Below the pieces are notes generated by a model. That model made no database searches. It was not told the DNA's origin and worked only from the letters and a program-made list of their open reading frames with translations. A stretch of 7,678 nucleotides of DNA from Afipia sp. GTDB lineage: Bacteria; Pseudomonadota; Alphaproteobacteria; Rhizobiales; Xanthobacteraceae. The stretch lies in the NCBI GenBank assembly GCA_020056155.1, contig JAGVII010000329.1:1-7678 (forward strand), read 5' to 3'. Position 1 is the stretch's first letter, and each line of letters opens with the position of its first letter. Both the position numbers and the translations under genes were made by a program. Positions 1 to 5,090 of the stretch are shown here, piece after piece.

Positions 1-153
1 CCCTCGCCGCTGTCGATCGGCACCGTGCGTCTTGCAGACGGCTCCGGCGTCAAGGGCTTTCTGGTCGAGGCCGCAGCGACCGAGGGCGCACGGGACATCA
101 CCTCGTTCGGCGGCTGGCGCGCCTTCATCGCGGCGCAGGCGAAGTCGGCTTAG
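1..153 (+). CDS. Allophanate hydrolase, C-terminal fragment
   Basis: This is the last 50 codons of a rightward gene, ending at TAG 151-153; the start lies before the window. Visible pieces are [19 protein letters not shown] and [11 protein letters not shown], which match the pattern I know from the C-terminal domain of AtzF-type allophanate hydrolases. The full enzyme, about 600 residues, has an amidase-signature domain followed by this small domain and splits allophanate into ammonia and carbon dioxide, the second step of ATP-dependent urea breakdown. The amidase domain and its Ser-Ser-Lys triad are outside the window, so activity cannot be judged. The gene converges on the hydroxylase at 262-942 and seems functionally unrelated to it. 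The family call rests on about 50 residues; another protein carrying the same C-terminal domain is possible. Confidence 0.75.
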   Translation, partial: PSPLSIGTVRLADGSGVKGFLVEAAATEGARDITSFGGWRAFIAAQAKSA

Positions 154-173
154 CGGACACAAGAATTTTCCAC

Positions 174-253
174 CGTCATTGCGAGGAGCGCTTGCGACGA
201 AGCAATCCAGTCTTTTCGTTGCTATGGATTGCTTCGCTTCGCTCGCAGTGACG
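174..253. repeat. Imperfect palindromic interspersed repeat of Bradyrhizobium-group type
   Basis: The left arm (174-209) starts CGTCATTGCGAG and ends CGAAGCAATCCA. The right arm (225-253) reads TGGATTGCTTCG and ends CTCGCAGTGACG. They are inverted copies of each other, except that the left arm carries a few extra bases in the middle and there is one mismatch near the end. The loop is about 15 bases. From memory, elements with the core GCGAAGCAATCCA are scattered in many copies between genes of Bradyrhizobium, Rhodopseudomonas and relatives. It lies between the converging ends of the allophanate hydrolase fragment and the hydroxylase, where a folded transcript could protect or end both messages. 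No coding capacity is evident. Confidence 0.8.
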
Positions 254-261
254 AAGGGATT

Positions 262-942
262 CTACACCTCCGCCCACTGGCGCAGCATGTTGTGATAGAA
301 GCCCGTCAGCGAAACAATCGACGGATGATCCGGCACATCCTGATTCAGCCGGATGATCGCCATGTCGAGATCGAACAGCATGGCGCGATGGGTGACGTCG
401 CGGATCATGCTCTGGGTCCAGAAGAACGACGCAATGCGCGAGCCGCGCGTGATCGGCGTCACATGATGGACACTGGTGGCGGGATAGATGATGGCATCGC
501 CCGCGGGCAGCTTGACGCTGTGGCTGCCATAGGTGTCTTCCACGACCAGTTCGCCGCCATCGTAATCCTCGGGCGACGAGATGAACAGCGTGGTCGACAC
601 ATCGGTGCGGATGCGCACCTGCTGCTGCGAATGGGTGCGGATCGCGTTGTCGATATGCGATCCGAACGTCATGCCCGCATCGTAACGGTTGAACAGCGGC
701 GGGAAGACCTGCAAGGGCAGCACTGCCGACATGAACAGCGGATTGCGCAACAGCGCGCCGCGCACCATGTCGCCGAGATCGCGCGCCTCGGCGGACTGTT
801 CGGGCAGTTGCAGATTGAACTTGACCTTGCCTGACTGATGACCGGCGGTGACGTTGCCGTCGACCCACGCGGCTTTAGTCATGACATCCTTGCAACGCGC
901 GACCTGCTCGGGCGTCAGAACATTCGGAATGTGCAGCATCAT
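262..942 (-). CDS. piuC: PKHD-type Fe(II)/2-oxoglutarate hydroxylase, PiuC/YbiX family
   Basis: This is a 226-residue cytoplasmic protein, the normal length for PiuC/YbiX. The double-stranded beta-helix iron site is visible. The HxD pair is His96 and Asp98 in the segment FGSHIDNA, the distal ligand is His159 in TSVHHV, and Arg169 in [11 protein letters not shown] is placed to bind 2-oxoglutarate. The N-terminal [13 protein letters not shown] and the ending [15 protein letters not shown] are also family-like. The start is the first of two consecutive ATGs (940-942); GGAG lies 8 bases before it. It lies downstream of the siderophore receptor on the same strand, an arrangement matching fiu-ybiX in Escherichia coli and piuA-piuC in Pseudomonas. 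However, a strong hairpin separates the two, so it may have its own promoter in 943-1020. The substrate of this family is not settled; a role tied to catecholate siderophore use is the usual inference. No signs of damage are seen. Confidence 0.93.
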   Translation of the reverse strand: MMLHIPNVLTPEQVARCKDVMTKAAWVDGNVTAGHQSGKVKFNLQLPEQSAEARDLGDMVRGALLRNPLFMSAVLPLQVFPPLFNRYDAGMTFGSHIDNAIRTHSQQQVRIRTDVSTTLFISSPEDYDGGELVVEDTYGSHSVKLPAGDAIIYPATSVHHVTPITRGSRIASFFWTQSMIRDVTHRAMLFDLDMAIIRLNQDVPDHPSIVSLTGFYHNMLRQWAEV

Positions 943-976
943 GGCGTCGGCTCCGTCGTTACTCCAGCGTTAGCGC

Positions 977-990
977 CGAAACGTGTTTCG
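977..990. promoter_or_regulatory. 14-bp palindrome upstream of piuC, candidate operator
   Basis: CGAAAC-GT-GTTTCG is a 6-2-6 inverted repeat, perfect in both arms. It sits about 35 bp before the hydroxylase start, in the short space between that gene and the terminator of the receptor gene. The position would suit a regulator site over a promoter. It does not resemble the TTAGAA elements further right. A chance palindrome of this size is possible, so this is a weak call. Confidence 0.25.
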
Positions 991-1027
991 TCCAAGCCCC
1001 TTCGGATGGCCCCGCTCCCCCGCAAAC

Positions 1028-1057
1028 AACATGGCCGCCCTCACCGGGCGGCCTGTT
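1028..1057 (-). terminator. Hairpin terminator of the siderophore receptor gene
   Basis: GGCCGCCC (1033-1040) and GGGCGGCC (1046-1053) form a perfect 8-bp stem around a 5-base loop. It is extended by AACA (1028-1031) pairing with TGTT (1054-1057), with one bulged base. Read leftward, it follows the receptor stop at 1080 by about 20 bases and is succeeded by a moderately T-rich TGTTGTTTG. It should end most receptor transcripts before the hydroxylase gene. Confidence 0.8.
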
Positions 1058-1079
1058 GCCGGCATAACAGCATGCGCCG

Positions 1080-3479
1080 TTACTTGACGATCTTCGTCGG
1101 CACCACCGCCGCGTCCGGCTCGAACCGGATGCGATAAGTCAGCGACGCATAGCGGCCCGAGGCGGGCACCGCGTGGCCGGCATAGTACTGCGCGTAGTAC
1201 ATCGCATCGCCGATGTTGTAGACGTTGAGCTGCAGCGTCGAATTGCGCGTGACCTTGTAGGCCGCCATCGCGTCGAACTTCCAGAACGACGGCACGTAGG
1301 AGGTGTTGGTCGTGTTCACGAACGCATCGTCCTGATATTGCACGCCGCCGCCGATCGTAAAGTCCTGCGTGACGGCGTAGGACGTCCAGAGGTTGAAGTT
1401 GTTGTGCGGCGTGCTGGGCAACTCGCGGCCCAGTTCAGCGAGGTTGCTGGTCTTGGCGATTTCAGACTGGAGATAGCTGTAACCTGCGAACACCGACCAC
1501 TTGTCCGTCAACGCCCCCGCGATGCCAAGCTCGATGCCGTCAACGCGCGCGAGCCCGTCAAGCACCAGCGCCGATGTCGTCGTGGACGGGTCCGACGGAA
1601 TCCGCAGATTTGTCTTCTCGATGCGGAAGATCGCGCCGGTGACACTGAGCCTGTTGTTGAGGAAATCGGCCTTGGCGCCAACCTCGATGGTCGTGTTTTT
1701 CTCGGGATCCAGCAACGGGCTGGCAGCATTGCTGACTGCGCTCGACAGCACGCCCAACTCCGCCGACGGATTGAATGACGTTCCGTAGGCGGCGTAGACA
1801 CTCGAGTTCTTCGTCGGATGGAACACACCGCCGACACGCCAGCTCGTCATGTCGTCTGTGCGGCTCAGGTTGCGATTTGCAGGGGTCGCATTGCCGGGAT
1901 CGCCGAACTCGGCTTTGTAATGGTCGTGCCGGATCGAACCGAGCACCTCGAAATATTCGTTGATCTTGATCTGATCGAATGCATACGCGGCGACCGTGGT
2001 GGTTTCGGTCGAGAGCGACGTATTCCAGCCGCCAAAGAATCCGCCGAATGACGTATCGACGGGATAATAGGCGCTCGTCCGGCAATCCAGTTGAGTGGGA
2101 TTGCACAGATTCGAGGCGTTTCCGGTTGGCCCGACGCCGCGCGCACGCTGCTGGTAGCGTGTTTCGCGCGTCGCCTCCAATCCGGCGGAGAACGTATGCA
2201 GCAGCGAGCCGGTGTAGAACTTGCCCCCGATATCGGTCTGGTTCGTCAGCAGCGTGTTGTTGGTTTCGATCTGGAAATGCTGTCGTCCGATCGTCATCTG
2301 ATCGACGGGATAACCCGGCGTCACCGCCGTTGCGTTATCCGCCTGAAGCAGGCTGCGCGGCGCGGTGTTGATCGCAAAGCGATTGTTGCTGACGTAACGC
2401 GTCGCGTTACTGATCTTGAGATCCGGCGCGAGGTCGCGCTCGACCTTGATCGTGCCGATGTGGGTATCGGTCCGCACGACATCGGCGAGCGGGCCGTTCT
2501 TGACGCCGTACCAGTTGCTGCGCGGCACCGGAATCGGCGTGGTCGCCTGACCGTTGCCGTAATAGCCGCCGCTCGTCATTGCGCCTGTCGTCCGGCTATA
2601 GACCGGACCAGGAAGATACGGCACGCCGTAGTCGGGAACGCTCTCTTCACCCTGATAGATGTAGCTGATGATTGCTCGCGTTTCCGGATTCAGGTCGATC
2701 TTGATCGACGGCGCAACACCCCAGCGCTTGACGCCGACGTTGTCGCGCCCCGGCGTCGGCATGTCCTGATACATCGCTGCGATGCGTCCCGAAACGTTGT
2801 CCTTCTTGCCGCTGGCATCGAGTTCGGTGCGGTAACCGCCCGCCGTGGTGCCTGTGACGAAGCCTTCGATGTAAGGAATGCCGGTCGGCAGTTTGGTGAC
2901 GAGGTTGATGGCGCCGCCGGTCGAGCCGCGCCCGAACGCGAAGGCCGACGGCCCCTTGTAGACTTCGACGCGATCGACGTTGAACAGGTCACGCGTATAC
3001 CAGCCCGGATCGCGGATGCCGTCGCGGAAGATGTCGCCGCGCGCGGCGAAGCCGCGGATAATCGGCGTGTCGCCCTGGTTGCCGCCCTCGCCCGCAGCGA
3101 AGGTGATGCCCGGCACGGTGCGCAGCGCGTCTTCCATGCTGGTCAGGCGCTGTTCCTGCAGCACCTGCTGGGTGACGACGTTGACCGTCTGCGGCGTGTT
3201 GAGAAGCGGCGTCGGAATGCGCGAGACCTGCGGAGCAGTGGCCTGATAGCCGCCAGCGCCGCTATTGCCGGCTGTTTCCTGCACGTCGATGGTCGGAAGC
3301 GCCTCCTGCGCCATCGCATTTGTCGCCAGCATCACCGACGCGAGGCCAAGCATCGCGGTTCCGGGCTTTCGCACCGAAGCGCGAATGAAGGGGGACGATG
3401 AAGCGGCAGTCGGCGGCGGCGCGGCAACGCTATCCTGCTTCTGGTTCTTCTTCGACTTGATGACCTTGTTCCGACGCAT
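1080..3479 (-). CDS. TonB-dependent siderophore receptor, Fiu/PiuA-like
   Basis: This is an outer-membrane gated channel for a ferric siderophore, probably catecholate, powered by TonB-ExbBD. From the ATG at 3479 it has 799 residues. Residues 1-57 are a long signal peptide: a basic stretch (MRRNKVIKSKKNQKQ), a Ser/Ala/Pro stretch, then the hydrophobic AMLGLASVMLATNAMA, with cleavage probably before QEALP. The TonB box is LPTIDVQ (61-67). The plug spans about 90-197, with NTPQTVNVV, TPIIRGF, VDRVEVYKGPSAFAFGRGSTGGAINLVTK. The remainder is the 22-strand barrel, with a Cys pair in an outer loop (SNLCNPTQLDC). The last strand ends YRIRF, followed by an unusual 13-residue tail. The 3479 start is preferred because GGTGGGGG precedes it by about 6 bases; an ATG at 3515 would add 12 residues but has no good ribosome site. 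It is divergent from the PepSY reductase and followed by piuC, which supports an iron role. The exact ligand cannot be read from sequence. Confidence 0.94.
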   Translation of the reverse strand: MRRNKVIKSKKNQKQDSVAAPPPTAASSSPFIRASVRKPGTAMLGLASVMLATNAMAQEALPTIDVQETAGNSGAGGYQATAPQVSRIPTPLLNTPQTVNVVTQQVLQEQRLTSMEDALRTVPGITFAAGEGGNQGDTPIIRGFAARGDIFRDGIRDPGWYTRDLFNVDRVEVYKGPSAFAFGRGSTGGAINLVTKLPTGIPYIEGFVTGTTAGGYRTELDASGKKDNVSGRIAAMYQDMPTPGRDNVGVKRWGVAPSIKIDLNPETRAIISYIYQGEESVPDYGVPYLPGPVYSRTTGAMTSGGYYGNGQATTPIPVPRSNWYGVKNGPLADVVRTDTHIGTIKVERDLAPDLKISNATRYVSNNRFAINTAPRSLLQADNATAVTPGYPVDQMTIGRQHFQIETNNTLLTNQTDIGGKFYTGSLLHTFSAGLEATRETRYQQRARGVGPTGNASNLCNPTQLDCRTSAYYPVDTSFGGFFGGWNTSLSTETTTVAAYAFDQIKINEYFEVLGSIRHDHYKAEFGDPGNATPANRNLSRTDDMTSWRVGGVFHPTKNSSVYAAYGTSFNPSAELGVLSSAVSNAASPLLDPEKNTTIEVGAKADFLNNRLSVTGAIFRIEKTNLRIPSDPSTTTSALVLDGLARVDGIELGIAGALTDKWSVFAGYSYLQSEIAKTSNLAELGRELPSTPHNNFNLWTSYAVTQDFTIGGGVQYQDDAFVNTTNTSYVPSFWKFDAMAAYKVTRNSTLQLNVYNIGDAMYYAQYYAGHAVPASGRYASLTYRIRFEPDAAVVPTKIVK

Positions 3480-3578
3480 CGCTTGCCCCCACCATTCAAG
3501 ATGCCGCGCGTTCATGAGAACGGCGAATTCAAGGCACGCCTTTAGGAAACTACATGGAAGCAGAGCAAGGCTTTGAGA

Positions 3579-3593
3579 TTAGAACATCTTCAA
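3579..3593. promoter_or_regulatory. Weak ICE-like element (third TTAGAA copy)
   Basis: TTAGAA-CAT-CTTCAA keeps one half-site of the Irr iron control element, which I recall as TTAGAA-N3-TTCTAA. The second half matches at only 3 of 6 positions. It also lies inside an imperfect inverted repeat whose arms are TTTGAGAT (3572-3579) and ATC-T-TCAAA (3586-3594). It is about 100 bp upstream of the receptor start, a reasonable distance for a site acting on the leftward promoter. Confidence 0.35.
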
Positions 3594-3681
3594 ATCGGGC
3601 ATGTCCCGATGATTAGGAATTGCAGCAATATGCGCTGTGTGACTAGAAGAAGCAGACGAAACGAGCCTCTCCCAGAGCGCA

Positions 3682-3696
3682 TTAGAATCTCTCCAA
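3682..3696. promoter_or_regulatory. ICE-like element, probable Irr site
   Basis: TTAGAA-TCT-CTCCAA has a perfect left half and 4 of 6 matches in the right half of the remembered Irr consensus TTAGAA-N3-TTCTAA. Its start is exactly 25 bp left of the better copy at 3707. Paired sites in the shared promoter region would allow joint control of the divergent receptor and reductase genes. Confidence 0.45.
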
Positions 3697-3706
3697 ACTT
3701 GGCCGA

Positions 3707-3721
3707 TTAGAAACAATCTAA
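3707..3721. promoter_or_regulatory. Best ICE-like palindrome, abutting the PepSY gene start
   Basis: TTAGAA-ACA-ATCTAA matches 11 of the 12 defined positions of the Irr iron control element as I recall it, with the right spacing. TTAGA and TCTAA are perfect inverted arms. In Bradyrhizobium, Irr acts through such elements on iron uptake and haem genes, and it can activate (hmuR region) or repress. The site ends at the base before the ATG at 3722, where bound protein would block a promoter or a ribosome site for the rightward gene. Confidence 0.6.
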
Positions 3722-4900
3722 ATGTCAGCATCAGTTTCAACGACACACCGACGCGGAACTCTGAAGCGGCTCTGGCGCAACATTCATCTGTGGCTCGGCA
3801 TCGGCCTGTTCATTCTGCTGGTGCCTGTTGCGCTGTCCGGCGCGATCCTCGTCTATCACGACGACATCGGCGAGTTCATGAGCACGCCGCGCGGGGCAGT
3901 TGCACCATCGAAGCCCACGGACATCGCACTCGCGGTCGACAACGCGCGCAAGGCCGCCGGCGACGGCTTCGTGCCGCTGTTCATCGGTTTTCCGGAAAAT
4001 GATCGCGCGCCGCTGACGATCGCGTTGCGCGGACCTGCGGCGAAGGGCGCCCGGCCGGTGCGCCTGACCGCGACAATCGATCGTCACGACGCGCACGTGC
4101 TCGGCATCGCCAACTTCCGCAACACGTTCTTCGGCTTCATGCACGTCTTCCATGAAAACCTCACCATTCCGAACTATGGGCGCAGCATTGTCGGATGGAC
4201 CGGCGTCGCGATGCTGGTTCTGTCGCTCACCGGTCTGTATCTGTGGTGGCCGCGGCACGGACAGTGGTCGCGCGCTTTCGCGTGGCGACGCAGCCCGGCG
4301 ACATCGTCGAACCTGCATTACATGACCGGCTTCTGGATCTGCTTTCCGCTGGTGCTGATCTCGCTGACCGGAATTTATCTGGCATGGCCGCAACAGGGCC
4401 GCGGACTGTTGTCGTCGGTGGCGCCCATGACAGCGCAGCCGCCGCGCGGCGGTGGTCCGGGAGGCCAGGTGATGGCGAACCCGACACGTTCGCCGTCCGA
4501 AATTTTCGCGACCGCGTCCGCGCGGCCGAACTCCGCCGTCAACGCAATTTTTTATCCGAATCAGACCGGCGCCTGGCGCGTGAGGTTGCGTGAAGAGGGT
4601 AAGACCGAGCCGGTCATGATCATGATCAACGACCGCAGCGGCGACATCAGCGTGGTTCAGCCGTTATCGGGAGACCGGACAGCGTCGTGGATTCGCTGGC
4701 TGCATGAAGGCAGTCATTCGGGCGAGGTCTGGCGCTTCGTCGTGTTCCTGAGCGGCATCATGCCTGCGGTGCTCGGCGTCACCGGCATTCTGATCTGGCT
4801 GCGTCAGCGTCGTCAGCGCGCGCTGCTCAAAAAGAACACGCCGCACATTGCAACGAACAAGCCAGTGGGCTCCGTCGGCGGCGCCGCGCCCGCTGAGTAA
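3722..4900 (+). CDS. PepSY-associated membrane protein, probable diheme ferric reductase (FrcB/PiuB-like)
   Basis: This is a 392-residue inner-membrane protein with four predicted helices: about 22-44, 156-176, 201-222 and 337-360. A soluble PepSY-like region lies between helices 1 and 2, and a second periplasmic region (about 223-335) between helices 3 and 4. Conserved-looking histidines flank the helices: His22 (IHLWLG), His46 (VYHDD), His141 and His144 (FMHVFHENL), His199 (NLHYMTGFW), His328 and His332 (WLHEGSHSGEVWR). This pattern fits proteins that hold b-type haem. The family includes PiuB and FoxB of Pseudomonas and FrcB of Bradyrhizobium japonicum, described as a diheme ferric reductase encoded next to a siderophore receptor gene. 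The likely job is reduction of imported ferric iron. The ATG at 3722 has no recognisable ribosome site, and an ICE-like palindrome ends against it. The C-terminal end (RQRRQR onward) is basic and probably cytoplasmic. Family call is firm; reductase function is inferred. Confidence 0.9.
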   Translation: MSASVSTTHRRGTLKRLWRNIHLWLGIGLFILLVPVALSGAILVYHDDIGEFMSTPRGAVAPSKPTDIALAVDNARKAAGDGFVPLFIGFPENDRAPLTIALRGPAAKGARPVRLTATIDRHDAHVLGIANFRNTFFGFMHVFHENLTIPNYGRSIVGWTGVAMLVLSLTGLYLWWPRHGQWSRAFAWRRSPATSSNLHYMTGFWICFPLVLISLTGIYLAWPQQGRGLLSSVAPMTAQPPRGGGPGGQVMANPTRSPSEIFATASARPNSAVNAIFYPNQTGAWRVRLREEGKTEPVMIMINDRSGDISVVQPLSGDRTASWIRWLHEGSHSGEVWRFVVFLSGIMPAVLGVTGILIWLRQRRQRALLKKNTPHIATNKPVGSVGGAAPAE

Positions 4901-4931
4901 CACCATTATCTGCTGATTTTTCTGCACGTCA

Positions 4932-4958
4932 CCGGGCGCGCGCATTGCGCGCCTCCGG
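4932..4958 (+). terminator. GC-rich hairpin after the PepSY gene, possible terminator
   Basis: GGCGCGC (4935-4941) pairs perfectly with GCGCGCC (4947-4953) over a 5-base loop. CCG and CGG outside can extend the stem past a 2-base bulge. It begins about 30 bases after the PepSY stop at 4900. There is no T-run directly behind it; the nearest is at 4977-4980. It may end transcription inefficiently or stabilise the message, and would separate the PepSY gene from the second receptor. Confidence 0.45.
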
Positions 4959-5017
4959 GATGCTGTCGGCTGCCCATTTTCCTCCCCGACCCGACGCTTC
5001 AATTTCCTGAGAATCAA

Positions 5018-5047
5018 TCGCAAGACTCTTATTGCGAATAGTTCGCA
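5018..5047. promoter_or_regulatory. Overlapping palindromes, Fur-family-like operator of the second receptor gene
   Basis: TGCGAAT-A-GTTCGCA (5033-5047) is a 7-1-7 inverted repeat with six of seven pairs matching, the geometry of Fur-family boxes. A second inverted pair, TCGCAA (5018-5023) and TTGCGA (5032-5037), overlaps it. The block lies 44 to 73 bases before the receptor ATG at 5091, a typical operator position. It shares nothing with the TTAGAA elements at 3579-3721. Whether it would answer to iron, zinc or manganese cannot be told from sequence; I do not have a confident consensus for this group. Confidence 0.5.
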
Positions 5048-5090
5048 TTTGCATTATCAAATCCCGGCGAGTTATGGCGTTGGGGGCGAA

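Noticed and set aside
32..295. An 87-codon plus-strand open frame across the allophanate hydrolase end and the repeat
   Set aside because: It is out of frame with the AtzF-like sequence, which has clear family motifs, and its second half is translated repeat DNA.
2091..3401. A 436-codon open frame on the plus strand, opposite the siderophore receptor
   Set aside because: Its translation is Arg/Ala/Asp-rich with no recognisable domain and it lies entirely antisense to a well-supported receptor gene; long antisense frames are common in GC-rich DNA.
4935..4953. Alternating GC hairpin as an attachment site or origin element
   Set aside because: There is no integrase, no flanking duplication and no iteron set; a simple post-gene hairpin explains it.
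5049..5090. TTG at 5049 as the start of the second receptor
   Set aside because: It would put 14 extra residues before a normal signal peptide, starts right against the operator-like palindrome and lacks a ribosome site; ATG 5091 has GGGGGC just before it.
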